Positions 34,901 to 44,059 of a DNA stretch of 64,000 bases are shown piece by piece (position 1 is the first letter of the stretch; every line of letters begins with the position of its first letter). The notes beneath the pieces are model-generated. The model was not told the DNA's origin and ran no database searches. It was given only the letters and a program-made list of their open reading frames with translations. A program made the translations under genes and the position numbers. Source of the DNA: Agathobaculum hominis (GTDB lineage Bacteria > Bacillota > Clostridia > Oscillospirales > Butyricicoccaceae); NCBI RefSeq assembly GCF_014288055.1, contig NZ_JACOPK010000005.1, forward strand, positions 196,193 through 260,192, in the 5' to 3' direction.

Positions 34901-35671
34901 TTATTCTAAGTTGAGCTTGTGCGTCAGAATATATCTGGTTCCGGCAAAGCAGACCGCCGCTGCTGCGGCGCTCACCAGACACAGGATCAGCACCACGAAA
35001 TGCACGGCGCCGGAGCCCATCGACGCCCAGAACTGGCCAATCGAACGCGCCATGGACTCGCTGACGGCGTTGCCGCCGGCCATCAGCACGAGCATGCCGA
35101 TGATCTGCACCGCAGTCGAGAGCACAAAGTACCACACGAACGCCATGAGCAGACGGTGCTTTTTCGCGAGGTGGCCGAGCGCGATGCACAGATAAATGAA
35201 CAGCACGGCCGCAAAGGCGCACAGCACAAGCCACAGCAGACCCTCGAGTACATAGGGGACTGCGGCCGGGTCAAAGAAAGAAAATGTCGCAGGATTTATG
35301 CCGTGCGATAACAGGAGGATGCTCAGAAACGCTACAAGGCAGCTCAGAAAGCACATCGCAACGGCAATGATCGCCTTGCTGAAAATGTGCTGCGTAACCG
35401 AAACCGGCAGGGTGAACATCAGATAACCCTCGCCGCCGAGCAGGCTCTTGTAGAACCGCTGCACGAGGATGACAGCTGTCGCGACAAATACCGCCGCGAA
35501 GATCACGACATAGAGCATGCTCATGATAGCCGCCGGAATGCCGAACAGCAGCTCCGGAACCGCTTCCGAATACAGCAGGTGGTTGATGAGCGCGACGAGA
35601 ATGATCGCGCCGTAGAGCGGCAGACAGGCGCGCGCGCACGCCTTCCACTCGTATTTCAGTAACTTTAACAT
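34901..35671 (-). CDS. ABC-2-type transporter permease
   Basis: A 256-residue integral membrane protein with about six hydrophobic helices (near 17-37, 50-78, 100-140, 148-170, 178-200, 215-245). Its start overlaps the end of the ATPase gene by seven bases, a sign of translational coupling. With the ATPase and a YtrA-type GntR repressor it forms a small envelope-stress-type ABC cassette; substrate unknown. Confidence 0.87.
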   Translation of the reverse strand: MLKLLKYEWKACARACLPLYGAIILVALINHLLYSEAVPELLFGIPAAIMSMLYVVIFAAVFVATAVILVQRFYKSLLGGEGYLMFTLPVSVTQHIFSKAIIAVAMCFLSCLVAFLSILLLSHGINPATFSFFDPAAVPYVLEGLLWLVLCAFAAVLFIYLCIALGHLAKKHRLLMAFVWYFVLSTAVQIIGMLVLMAGGNAVSESMARSIGQFWASMGSGAVHFVVLILCLVSAAAAAVCFAGTRYILTHKLNLE

Positions 35672-36372
35672 GCAAATACCTCCCGGAACAGCATATCAAC
35701 GGATTTTCCGTGTTCCTCGCGGATCGTGTCCACGCTTTCATGCAGGACCATTTCGCCGTCCTTGAGGAAAACAACCTCGTCGAGCACGCGCTCGATGTCA
35801 GCGATCAGATGGGTCGAGAGCAGGACCGAAGCGTCCTCGCTGTAGTTTGCGAGAATGGTGTTTAAGATGTAGTCGCGCGCGGCCGGGTCGACGCCTGCGA
35901 TCGGCTCGTCGAGCACATAGAGCTGCGCCCTGCGGCTCATGGTCAGAATAAGCTGAACCTTTTCCTTCGTGCCCTTGCTGAGCGTTTTCAGACGGTCGAG
36001 CGGGGAAATGCGCAGCGTTTTGAACATTTCGATTGCCTTGACGCGGTCGAAATCCCTGTAGAAATCCGAGAAAAAGTCGATGACGTCCGTGATCTTCATC
36101 CAGTCGCTCAGATAGGCGCGGTCGGGCAGGTAGCTGACGATGCTGTGCGTGTAGCGTCCCGGCTGTGCGCCGTCCACGGTGATCATGCCCGAGGTCGGCT
36201 GAAGCAGACCGTTGAGCAGTTTGATGGTGGTCGTTTTGCCCGAGCCGTTCGGGCCGAGCAGGCCGATGAACCGGCCGCGCTCCAGATTCAGATCGAGATT
36301 TTTCAGTGCAGTAAAGCTGCCGTAGTTTTTTGTCAGGCCGCTGCATACGACCAGAGGCTTGTTCTGTTCCAT
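35665..36372 (-). CDS. ABC transporter ATP-binding protein
   Basis: A 235-residue ABC ATPase. Walker A is LLGPNGSGKTTT (about 38-49), the signature is in LSKGTKEKVQL (a KGTKEK variant of LSGGQ, as in YtrB/BcrA-like proteins), and Walker B is LYVLDEPIAGVDP. It lies 6 nt after the GntR gene and overlaps the permease gene. Confidence 0.93.
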   Translation of the reverse strand: MEQNKPLVVCSGLTKNYGSFTALKNLDLNLERGRFIGLLGPNGSGKTTTIKLLNGLLQPTSGMITVDGAQPGRYTHSIVSYLPDRAYLSDWMKITDVIDFFSDFYRDFDRVKAIEMFKTLRISPLDRLKTLSKGTKEKVQLILTMSRRAQLYVLDEPIAGVDPAARDYILNTILANYSEDASVLLSTHLIADIERVLDEVVFLKDGEMVLHESVDTIREEHGKSVDMLFREVFAC

Positions 36373-36378
36373 AAAAGA

Positions 36379-36747
36379 TCATTCCCCTTTCCCGTGCCGC
36401 TTTTCGAGAAGCGACAGGATTTCCTGTTCGGTAAAGCCGAGCTGGCTCATGCCGGCGAGAAACTCCGAAATCCGTTCGTCCGCAATCTGTTCGCGAATCT
36501 GTGCGATCATACTCCTATCCTCCGTTACATATCGTCCGCTTGTGCGGTTGCTGTGCATCAACCCCTCGCGCTCGAGATCCGCAAGGGCGCGCTGCATGGT
36601 GTTGGGATTGACCCCTGCCTGTGCAGCAAGCTCACGCACCGGCGGCACCTTATCACCCGCGTTCAGCTGGCCGCTGACGATCTGTTCGGTCAGCTTTTCC
36701 ATGATCTGCTGGTAGATCGGGCGATCCCCACGAAGCTGCCACTGCAT
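36379..36747 (-). CDS. GntR-family regulator, YtrA type
   Basis: A 122-residue short GntR protein with an N-terminal winged helix (PIYQQIMEKLTEQIVSGQL, PPVRELAAQAGVNPNTMQRA) and only a short C-terminal dimerisation part, as in the YtrA subfamily. It is the first gene of the ABC cassette and a palindrome covers its own promoter, so it probably represses the operon. Confidence 0.92.
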   Translation of the reverse strand: MQWQLRGDRPIYQQIMEKLTEQIVSGQLNAGDKVPPVRELAAQAGVNPNTMQRALADLEREGLMHSNRTSGRYVTEDRSMIAQIREQIADERISEFLAGMSQLGFTEQEILSLLEKRHGKGE

Positions 36748-36770
36748 AGCCTCAGTCCTTTCTTGTTATG

Positions 36771-36809
36771 TTGTACTATGATAATAATACAATAACACAA
36801 ACCTGTCAA
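36771..36809 (-). promoter_or_regulatory. Promoter with overlapping palindromic operator for the GntR-ABC operon
   Basis: On the minus strand TTGACA (36804-36809), a 17-bp spacer and TATTAT (36781-36786). The 22-bp inverted repeat TTGTACTAT-GATA-ATAATACAA (36771-36792) covers the -10 box, as expected for a YtrA-type operator. Confidence 0.8.
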
Positions 36810-36834
36810 GAGGGAAAATAAAAAAGATTTTCCC

Positions 36835-37066
36835 CTCGGCAGAGGGGAGCCTTGCCGCCGAAGGCGAGAGAGGCCCTCCCGGGCAGGGGGTTATTCGCCA
36901 TGACATGGCGTGGGGAGTGCCGCCGCCCGGCGGCGGCATTCTCGCCGGTGAACACCGGCACTCCCGGCCGCCGCAGGCGGCCATTCTTCGCGCCCTAAGA
37001 CAGGGCGTTTTTCACCTCCAGCGGCGCACCGCTGTATCGGCGGAACCGCTTGCCCTCTGCTGAGGA
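36835..37066. repeat. Hairpin-rich outer repeat module without core
   Basis: Bounded by inverted CCTCGGCAGAGG (left) and CCTCTGCTGAGG (right). It contains GCCGCCGCCCGGCGGCGGC and, at 36943-37044, the 102-bp block nearly identical to 34772-34873. No core element is inserted here, so it may represent the unoccupied form. Confidence 0.75.
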
Positions 37067-37159
37067 AAAAAGAGGGGCGTTCGCCGCCCTGCGGCGAAAT
37101 ATCTTGCACTGCGCGGCAGGATTTGATATGATGAAGATACCAGAAAGGGGGCGCATCAT

Positions 37160-38062
37160 ATGAAATGCCAGCACTGCGGTATCAACTTCGAGGACGGGGA
37201 ACGGTTCTGCCCGATCTGCGGCGAGCGCGCCGGCAGCAAAGGCCGCCTCAGCGAGACGGGAAAACCCCTGTTTCCCCATAAAACTGTACGCCCGAGAGCC
37301 GAAAAAAAGACCGAACGCGAAAGCGTCCGATCTGCGATAGACCCACAGTATGAAAGCGTGCGCACGACCGCACAGCACAAAACGCATTCGCACGAAGCGC
37401 GTCCCATCGGCACGAAGGCCGTTCCTTCCGCCATGCCGAAAAAATCCGGCGGCGCTAAGGGCGGCCGCAAGGCGGGCGCGATCATCGCGGCGGCCGTTGT
37501 TCTGGTCAACTTTATCCCGACGATCATCAGCCTGATCGAGGACAGCACCGCGAATTTCCCGGAGCGGCTCCCGGATTTTGTTTACGATTTTACGGACGGC
37601 GACAGCAGCCATGATTATGATAATGCGGATACTTATATCGATCTGAGCATTCTGATCGGGGAGCAGATCGAACTCCCGCTGAGCGACGGCGCGACGCTCG
37701 CGCTTTATTTTGAACCCGGCGAGGACGGCTCGTATACGCTCGGCTATATTGCGCCGGACGGCTCGAAGCAGTATGTTGAGCAGGGCTATTCCAGCTGCTC
37801 GGAGGAAAGCGACAGCTGGTATGACGAGGAGAGATTCCCGACCGAGGATTACGAGTTTTATCTGACATGGATGACGAAAACCGAGGAAGCGGCATCGAAT
37901 ACTACGGTTCCGCCCTGGTATGATGCGCGCGGCGAGAGCGACATCTGGCTGTGCATCTACCGCAGCCGCACCGACGGCAGCATCATCCTGCAGGATATGG
38001 ACCAGCTCGGCCTGTTCGGCGATACGGACATCTATGAACTGAACCCGACAGATCTGATCTGA
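37160..38062 (+). CDS. Zinc-ribbon single-span membrane protein
   Basis: A 300-residue protein. Residues 3-21 form a zinc ribbon with two CxxC pairs (CQHC and CPIC). A basic region follows, then one membrane segment at about 108-127, then an acidic extracytoplasmic domain (about 135-300) rich in Tyr, Asp and Ser. Such proteins are common and mostly uncharacterised in Clostridia. A well-placed AAAGGGGG ribosome site and a TATGAT box at about 37125 precede it. Confidence 0.8.
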   Translation: MKCQHCGINFEDGERFCPICGERAGSKGRLSETGKPLFPHKTVRPRAEKKTERESVRSAIDPQYESVRTTAQHKTHSHEARPIGTKAVPSAMPKKSGGAKGGRKAGAIIAAAVVLVNFIPTIISLIEDSTANFPERLPDFVYDFTDGDSSHDYDNADTYIDLSILIGEQIELPLSDGATLALYFEPGEDGSYTLGYIAPDGSKQYVEQGYSSCSEESDSWYDEERFPTEDYEFYLTWMTKTEEAASNTTVPPWYDARGESDIWLCIYRSRTDGSIILQDMDQLGLFGDTDIYELNPTDLI

Positions 38063-38067
38063 ACAAA

Positions 38068-38306
38068 GGAAGAAGGCACGCCTGTGGCGTGCCTTCTGCG
38101 CACGCAGGGCGTGCGCAATCTCCTGCCGCATTTTGCCTTCGGCAAAACAGGCAGGACAGGCGCTCCGCAGAGCGCCGCGTAAAAAATCTCCGTAAAAGTC
38201 CAGCTCTGCCGGACTTTTACTCCACTGCCTCGGGACTCGTGTCCCGAGCCGCCCCTGCCGTGCAGGGGCGAGGGGGCGTATCTAAGGGGGACAGAGTCCC
38301 CCTTAG
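38068..38306. other. Cluster of hairpins between convergent genes
   Basis: A chain of six or more GC-rich inverted repeats, including AGAAGGCACGCC / GGCGTGCCTTCT (38072-38098), GCGCTCCGCAGAGCGC, GTAAAAGTCC / GGACTTTTAC, CTCGGGACTCGTGTCCCGAG, GCCCCTGCCGTGCAGGGGC, and CTAAGGGGG / CCCCCTTAG over the regulator stop codon. The outer pairs may terminate the two converging genes, but T tracts are poor. Confidence 0.7.
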
Positions 38307-38995
38307 AACGCATCTCCGCGGCGCAGCTGCGTCAGATACCGGTAAACGCTCGCCTGCGAGCAGTGCAGCACCTCGGTCACCTCGCGTACTGCGCCCTTCA
38401 GACGGAAATAGCCGTGCTTTTCCAGCTCGGAGATGATGTGCAGCCGCTCTTCGGACGTCAGCGCGTCCGCCGTGGTATTCGCCTCGAGCAGCATGCGGCG
38501 CACGGCCTCGGCGGCGGTCAGCTCGCCGTCCGGCGCGGCGGATGCCTGCCCGCTGTCCGACGGCCGGTTGAGACCGGCAATCTCGAGTCCCTCGATCTCC
38601 TGCCAGAAATGGTCCGGATGACACAGATGCAGCACTTCATCGACCAGATCGCGGTAGCGGTTGTCGTCGAAGCGCACGCTCAGCAGACCCTCCGGCTCGT
38701 CGTCGCCGTCGGCAAGGATGACCGCCGAGGAGCGCAGCAGGCGTCCGTCTGCGGTCACGCTGTGGCTGTTGACCAGCGGCTCGCGGTCGCCCTGACGGAA
38801 ACGCTCGAGCATGGAAAGTCCTGCCGCGGCAAGCGGCGTGCCGAGCGGACGGCCGCTGTTCATTCCGCCGGCGATGAAGATCAGCGGACAGCCTTCGGCC
38901 CTGAGGTCGAACAGCGACAGCTCATAATCCTGACCGAGCATCTGCCCGAAGAACTCGATCAGTCTGTCGTATTTTTGCAGCAGTGGATGACGCAT
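38303..38995 (-). CDS. YheO-like PAS/HTH transcriptional regulator
   Basis: A 230-residue protein with an N-terminal YheO-type PAS domain (about 1-120; CPLIFIAGGMNSGRPLG, ending EGLLSVRFDDNRYRD) and a C-terminal helix-turn-helix (about 165-228; GAVREVTEVLHCSQASVYRYL). Its promoter is divergent from the asparaginase gene, so it may regulate that gene in response to a small ligand; this link is inferred from position only. Confidence 0.85.
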   Translation of the reverse strand: MRHPLLQKYDRLIEFFGQMLGQDYELSLFDLRAEGCPLIFIAGGMNSGRPLGTPLAAAGLSMLERFRQGDREPLVNSHSVTADGRLLRSSAVILADGDDEPEGLLSVRFDDNRYRDLVDEVLHLCHPDHFWQEIEGLEIAGLNRPSDSGQASAAPDGELTAAEAVRRMLLEANTTADALTSEERLHIISELEKHGYFRLKGAVREVTEVLHCSQASVYRYLTQLRRGDAF

Positions 38996-39033
38996 CCGGG
39001 GACTCCTCGCTTTCAGAAATGTAGACTGGTAAT

Positions 39034-39063
39034 ATTATACTTCAAAATACAGATGCTTGTCAA
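39034..39063 (-). promoter_or_regulatory. Promoter of the YheO-like regulator gene
   Basis: On the minus strand TTGACA, an 18-bp spacer and TATAAT. Confidence 0.8.
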
Positions 39064-39282
39064 AACGCGGAAACGGTACAGCTGCGTGCGTATAAATGTA
39101 CAAAACTGCATAAAAAATACAGAAAAACAGGGAAAAACGACGAAAAAACTGGAAAATTTGAAACGAGGAAAAATATGCCGAAAGTCAAAGGGGAAATCAA
39201 TCTTTTCCTTGACTTGTCGCACAAAAAATACGGGAAAAATGAAAAATGCACAGGAAATTCAAGAGGAAACAAGGAGAAATTC

Positions 39283-40209
39283 ATGGGAAATAACGTGAAT
39301 TCGGCAGGAAAAATCCTGCTGATCGCAACGGGCGGCACGATCGCCTGCCGCGAGACCGGGCACGGTCTGACGCCCGTGCTCGACGGAGAGGGGCTGCTGC
39401 GCGAGCTGCCGGAGCTTTCCGGGGTGTGCGGGGTCGAGGTGCTCGACCTGATGCAGCGCGACTCGACCGACATCACAGCGGACGACCGGATGCAGATGGC
39501 GCGGGCGGTCTGGGAAAACCGCGGAGCGTATGACGGCTTCGTCATCGCGCACGGCACGGACACGCTCGCGTGCACGGCGGCGCTGCTGCATCATCTCCTG
39601 CCGCATATCGACCGGCCGGTCGTCGTGACCGGCTCGATGCTGCCGATGGGCGCGGAGGGCTCGGACGCGCCGGGAAATCTGCTCGATGCGCTGCGCGTGG
39701 CGGCGGATGGACGGTGTGGCGTGTATGCCGTGCTGCGCGGCAGCATCCTGCGCGGCACGAACGTCCTCAAGGTGCATTCGACTGCGCTCGATGCGTTCGT
39801 TTCGGCCAATGAGCCGCCGGCAGGCCGTGTTGCGGACGGAAACGTGATCTGGGACGCACCCGCGCCCGTAGAGGGAACGCCGCGCCTCGTGCAGCGGCTC
39901 GAGCCGCATGTGTTCGTGCTGCGGCTCACGCCCGACCTTCCGCCGTCGTTCTTCTCGGTCCTGCACGGCTTTCCGAGCGTCATTATCGAGACGTTCGGCG
40001 GCGGCGGCATCCCGGCGCACATGGAACAGGCCGTGCGTGCACTGATAGCGGACGGCACGCGCGTTTTCCTTACGACACAGTGCGTCGAGGGCGGCGTCCA
40101 TCTGCATAAATATGAGGTCGGCCGCCGGGCGGAAGCCATGGGCGCGGTGTCGCTCGGCATGCGGACGGTCGAGGACGCGCTCGCCGCGATCATGTGTGGA
40201 GAACTGTAA
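39283..40209 (+). CDS. L-asparaginase
   Basis: Hydrolyses asparagine to aspartate and ammonia. A 308-residue cytoplasmic (type I-like, no signal peptide) enzyme. Both catalytic threonine motifs are present: IATGGTIAC near 13-21 and AHGTDTLACTAALL near 88-101, with the GSMLPMGAEGSDAP segment typical of the family. I chose the ATG at 39283 since AAGGAGAAA lies just upstream; the frame extends 108 nt further but that stretch has AT-rich, non-coding character. Confidence 0.9.
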   Translation: MGNNVNSAGKILLIATGGTIACRETGHGLTPVLDGEGLLRELPELSGVCGVEVLDLMQRDSTDITADDRMQMARAVWENRGAYDGFVIAHGTDTLACTAALLHHLLPHIDRPVVVTGSMLPMGAEGSDAPGNLLDALRVAADGRCGVYAVLRGSILRGTNVLKVHSTALDAFVSANEPPAGRVADGNVIWDAPAPVEGTPRLVQRLEPHVFVLRLTPDLPPSFFSVLHGFPSVIIETFGGGGIPAHMEQAVRALIADGTRVFLTTQCVEGGVHLHKYEVGRRAEAMGAVSLGMRTVEDALAAIMCGEL

Positions 40210-40469
40210 AAAGCAAGGCGGCGGCAGATGAAAATTCAATGCTTTTGCATGGCAAAGTACAAAATTGTTTGCACGAACGGGAAAAAGGTCTTGCGTTCAT
40301 GCAGGGTCAACAACCGCCAAAAGCCCATCATATCGCATTTTTGGCAGAATATATCCCCAAGATAAATTGACATATTTGCAGGAATGGGGTATGATATATT
40401 CATATCACTATTTTGAAAATAACCGCTGCGCCGGCTGGGGCGCCTCGGGAACAGAAAGGGGAAGGCCGG
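40210..40469. other. Upstream region of citrate synthase
   Basis: No gene. It includes a small inverted repeat (AATGCTTTTGCAT) near 40237 and the citrate synthase promoter. Confidence 0.5.
40367..40395 (+). promoter_or_regulatory. Promoter of citrate synthase
   Basis: Perfect TTGACA, a 17-bp spacer and TATGAT, about 75 nt before the start codon. Confidence 0.88.
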
Positions 40470-41837
40470 ATGAACATTCAGCCTGATTTTGTAAAAGAAG
40501 AACAGTTGCAGGAACTCAGCGAAAGCTTCCGCCTGCATAACCAGCTCCCGCCTGACCTGTACACCCGTTACCGAATCAAGCGCGGCCTGCGAAACTCGGA
40601 CGGCACCGGCGTTCTGGTCGGCGCGACCCACCTCGGCAACGTACACGGCTACATCCTCAACGAGGGCGAGCGCGAGCCGATCGAAGGCCGCCTGACCTAC
40701 CGGGGCTATAACATATATGATCTCATTCACGGTCTCGAGCGCGAGGACCGCTTCGGCTTCGAGGAGATCGGCTATCTGCTCATGTGCGGCGAGCTGCCGA
40801 CGCGCCGCCAGCTCAAGGAGTTCCAGCACGTCATTGGTCTGGAGCGCGCGCTGCCGGACAACTTCACCGAGGATATGATCATGCGCGCGCCGAGCCGCGA
40901 CATCATGAACAAGCTCGCCAGCGCGACGCTCGCGCTGTATTCCTACGACAGCAACCCGGACGAGACGACGGTCGAGAACATTATGCGTCAGGGCATCAGC
41001 CTGACCGCCAAGTTCCCGGTCATCATCTCGCACGCCTATCAGGCGAAGCGCCGCTACTTTGACGGCGCGTCCATGTTCCTGCACGTGCCCGACCCGGAGC
41101 GCTCGACCGCGGAGAACATCCTGCACCTGATCCGCCCGGACGGCAAATACACCGACGACGAGGCCAAGCTGCTCGACCGCTGCCTCATCCTGCACGCAGA
41201 GCACGGCGGCGGCAATAACTCGACCTTTACCGTGCGCGTCACCTCCTCCTCCGGCACGGACACCTATTCCGCTATCGCGGCGGCGGTCTCCTCGCTCAAG
41301 GGCCCGCGCCACGGCGGCGCGAACCTGCGCGTTGTCAAGCAGTTCGAGGAGATCAAGGAGAACGTCAAGAACTGGAAGGACGAGGGCGAGGTCCGCGACT
41401 ATCTGTGCCGCATTCTGGACGGCGCGGCAGGCGACGGCTCCGGCCTGATCTACGGCATGGGTCACGCTATCTATACCAAGAGCGACCCGCGTGCGGTCGC
41501 GCTCAAGCACGCAGCCCGTCCGCTCGCCGAGAAGAAGGGCATGACCGACGAGATGAACCTGATCGAGCTGGTCGAAAAGCTGACCCCCGAGGTGTTCGCG
41601 GAAAAGAAGGGAAGCGATAAGCCGATGTGCGCGAACGTCGATATGTATTCCGGCTTCGTTTACCGCATGCTCGGCCTGCCCAAGTCGCTGTATACGCCGC
41701 TGTTCGCGACCGCGCGTATCGTCGGCTGGATGGCGCACCGTCTGGAGGAGGTCACCACCGGCGGCAAGATCATCCGTCCGGCATACAAGCCGCTCGCAAA
41801 GGCCACGACTTATACCAATATTGACGAGAGAATGTAA
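40470..41837 (+). CDS. Citrate synthase (clostridial citrate/2-methylcitrate synthase type)
   Basis: Condenses acetyl-CoA and oxaloacetate. A 455-residue enzyme with the family motifs ILHAEHGGGNNSTFT near 238 (catalytic His), GPRHGGANL near 275, and GMGHAIYTKSDPRA near 330 (catalytic His/Asp neighbourhood). I chose the ATG at 40470 for the AAAGGGGAAGG upstream. It is a single-gene unit with its own promoter and terminator, perhaps feeding glutamate synthesis through a partial TCA cycle. Confidence 0.93.
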   Translation: MNIQPDFVKEEQLQELSESFRLHNQLPPDLYTRYRIKRGLRNSDGTGVLVGATHLGNVHGYILNEGEREPIEGRLTYRGYNIYDLIHGLEREDRFGFEEIGYLLMCGELPTRRQLKEFQHVIGLERALPDNFTEDMIMRAPSRDIMNKLASATLALYSYDSNPDETTVENIMRQGISLTAKFPVIISHAYQAKRRYFDGASMFLHVPDPERSTAENILHLIRPDGKYTDDEAKLLDRCLILHAEHGGGNNSTFTVRVTSSSGTDTYSAIAAAVSSLKGPRHGGANLRVVKQFEEIKENVKNWKDEGEVRDYLCRILDGAAGDGSGLIYGMGHAIYTKSDPRAVALKHAARPLAEKKGMTDEMNLIELVEKLTPEVFAEKKGSDKPMCANVDMYSGFVYRMLGLPKSLYTPLFATARIVGWMAHRLEEVTTGGKIIRPAYKPLAKATTYTNIDERM

Positions 41838-41850
41838 CAATTGACATGAA

Positions 41851-41884
41851 AAAGGCTGCCTCTATCAAAGAGGCAGCCTTTTCT
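41851..41884 (+). terminator. Terminator between citrate synthase and rnhA (bidirectional)
   Basis: A 13-bp stem AAAGGCTGCCTCT / AGAGGCAGCCTTT with T tracts on both strands. Confidence 0.93.
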
Positions 41885-41899
41885 GCGCTGTTTTCTGTT

Positions 41900-42337
41900 T
41901 TACTTATATTTCTGGTATTCCGCTACGGCGAGTTCGTCGCAGCGGTTGTTGTACGGGTTATCCGCGTGGCCCTTGACCCAGTGGAAGCGCACCTCGTGAC
42001 GGTCGAGCAGGTCGAGCAGACGGCCCCACAGCTCGGGATTCTTCGCCGGCTTCTTGTCGCTCTTGACCCAGCCGCGCGCGCGCCAGCCCTTCGCCCAGCC
42101 CTTCGTGATGCCGTCGACGACATATTTGCTGTCCGAATACAGATCGACCGAGCAGGGCTCCTTGAGCAGCTCGAGCGCGGAGATCACGCCGAGCAGCTCC
42201 ATGCGGTTGTTCGTGGTGGAGGGCTCGGAGCCGGACAGCTCCTTTTTCGCCGTGCCGTACTGCAAAATGGCGCCCCAGCCGCCCGGGCCGGGGTTGCCCG
42301 AGCACGCGCCGTCGGTATAAATGGTTACGTTTTTCAT
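41900..42337 (-). CDS. rnhA: Ribonuclease HI
   Basis: Cuts RNA in RNA-DNA hybrids. A 145-residue enzyme with all four active-site acids: Asp9 (YTDGACSGN), Glu47 (NNRMELLG), Asp69 (YSDSKYV) and Asp134 (RCDELA), plus the GHADNPYNN loop. It has no N-terminal hybrid-binding domain. Confidence 0.96.
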   Translation of the reverse strand: MKNVTIYTDGACSGNPGPGGWGAILQYGTAKKELSGSEPSTTNNRMELLGVISALELLKEPCSVDLYSDSKYVVDGITKGWAKGWRARGWVKSDKKPAKNPELWGRLLDLLDRHEVRFHWVKGHADNPYNNRCDELAVAEYQKYK

Positions 42338-42522
42338 GATGAACCTCGTTTGCGTTTAAGATGATGTTATCATATCATATCTGGCCGCGCCGCGCAACGG
42401 CAGACGGGGACAGCGTGAGGAGTATCCCGAAGACTGTGTTCATAACAGACAAAATGTGCGGAAAATTCCCGTACAAAGTGTTGCTTATATGAATAATAAT
42501 AGACAAATTCGACATAAAATGA

Positions 42523-42551
42523 TTTACAAATACCCTCGTGAATGCTACACT
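42523..42551 (+). promoter_or_regulatory. Promoter of the condensation-fold gene
   Basis: TTTACA, a 17-bp spacer and TACACT, about 55 nt before the start. Confidence 0.6.
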
Positions 42552-42609
42552 GAAACTGAAAAAACCGGACAGAAAACAGGGACAGGATATTTGCCGGGAG
42601 GGCTCAGTT

Positions 42610-43914
42610 ATGAATATGATGAACGATCCGCGCCTGCGCACGGACAGCTACGCGAAGATTTTCCTTTACAACACGCACGAGACCGTGGCCTGCGTGCCGC
42701 GCCACACCATCCGCATGAAGGACCGGGTGCGCCCGGACAAGCTGCGCGAGGCGGTCGAGCAGGCGCTGCTGCGCTTTCCGCATATGATGCTGAGCGTCGA
42801 GCGCACCGAGACCGGATTCCGCTACCGCACGAATGTGCGTCCGGCGGTCGTGCTGCCGTTCGACGGCGTTTCCGCGCGCTACACCATCGGCTCGGCCGAC
42901 ACGAACGGCTATCTGTTCCTCGTCGGCTATCACGAGGACACGATCTACATGGAATATCAGCATTCGATCTCGGACGGACGCGGCTTCGAGGAGTTTATCC
43001 GCTGTGTCCTGTTCCAGTATCTGAAGAACTGCGGCTGCCCGGTCGAGAACGACGGCACGGTCCGCGCGATGGATACCAGATGGACGCCGGAGGAGAGCGC
43101 GGACGGTTACGAACAGCTTGCCGACCGCGAGTTTTCCCCGGAGGGTATCTGGAAAAAGCCGGAGGCCGTCCACGCGCCTGCGGTGCAGTGGGAGGCGGCC
43201 GCGGGCGAGGTCGTCAGCGAGATCACGTTCCCGTTTTCGCAGCTGCACGCCTGTGCAAAGCGCATCGGCGTCAGCCCGCTCTCGATCATCGCGCCGCTCA
43301 TGATGCGCGCGTTCGACCGCAAGTTCGGCGGCGGAGACAAGCCGGTCATCGCGCAGATCCCGGTCGACCTTCGTCCGCTGCTGCCGAGCGTCACGACGCG
43401 GTACTTTATCTGCTTCATCGACCTGCCGTATCTGCCGGAATACCGCAGCCTGCCGCTCGAGGAGGTGTTCCGCCGCACGAAGGCCTTCCTTGCCGGCCAG
43501 ATGGAGCGCGAACAGCTGCTCTACCGCGCCAAGGCGGCCGCCGACCGCTGCGACATGCTGCATAAGGCGGATATGCCGCTTGCGGAGAAGATGCAGGCCG
43601 CGCGCAAGGTCACGATGGATTTCGTCCTCGAGGACAGCTTCCTCATCACGAACGTCGGCCGCTTCACCATGCCGGAGAGCTGCCGCCCGTATGTTCTGGA
43701 TTACGGCGCGATCCTGCCGTGCGCGGTGCAGCCGTTCGCGCTGCTCATCTCGTCCTACGGGGATACGATGAAGCTGTCGGTGGCGCAGCGCGACAGCGAT
43801 ATGCAGATCGTTGGAGATCTGATGAGCAGTCTGCACGAGATCGGCGTGGAAGCGGAGAGCCGCAGCTATCCGTTCGTCGTGACGCGCTACGACGGCATGG
43901 CGTGCGAGGCATAA
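42610..43914 (+). CDS. Condensation-domain / alcohol-acyltransferase-like protein
   Basis: A 434-residue stand-alone protein of the CoA-dependent acyltransferase (BAHD/condensation) fold. The catalytic HxxxDG is visible as QHSISDGRG near residues 118-126. The second-half motif region around RCDMLHKADMPL and the final VAQRDSDM segment fit the PapA/alcohol acetyltransferase group. No carrier protein or synthetase genes are nearby, so it probably acts on free CoA thioesters. Substrates unknown. Start chosen for GGGAGG upstream. Confidence 0.8.
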   Translation: MNMMNDPRLRTDSYAKIFLYNTHETVACVPRHTIRMKDRVRPDKLREAVEQALLRFPHMMLSVERTETGFRYRTNVRPAVVLPFDGVSARYTIGSADTNGYLFLVGYHEDTIYMEYQHSISDGRGFEEFIRCVLFQYLKNCGCPVENDGTVRAMDTRWTPEESADGYEQLADREFSPEGIWKKPEAVHAPAVQWEAAAGEVVSEITFPFSQLHACAKRIGVSPLSIIAPLMMRAFDRKFGGGDKPVIAQIPVDLRPLLPSVTTRYFICFIDLPYLPEYRSLPLEEVFRRTKAFLAGQMEREQLLYRAKAAADRCDMLHKADMPLAEKMQAARKVTMDFVLEDSFLITNVGRFTMPESCRPYVLDYGAILPCAVQPFALLISSYGDTMKLSVAQRDSDMQIVGDLMSSLHEIGVEAESRSYPFVVTRYDGMACEA

Positions 43915-43956
43915 ACGGACAGCCGGGAAAAAAGAACGTTTTAACACAGATTTATC

Positions 43957-43986
43957 TTGACGCGCTGCGGATTTCTGACGCATAAT
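43957..43986 (+). promoter_or_regulatory. Promoter of the HAD gene
   Basis: TTGACG, an 18-bp spacer and CATAAT. Confidence 0.6.
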
Positions 43987-44059
43987 AAGAGTGTGAAAAA
44001 CTATTCCGGCGGCGGCCTGCATTCCGGTCTGCCGACCGACCGAAAGGAGAACAAGCACT

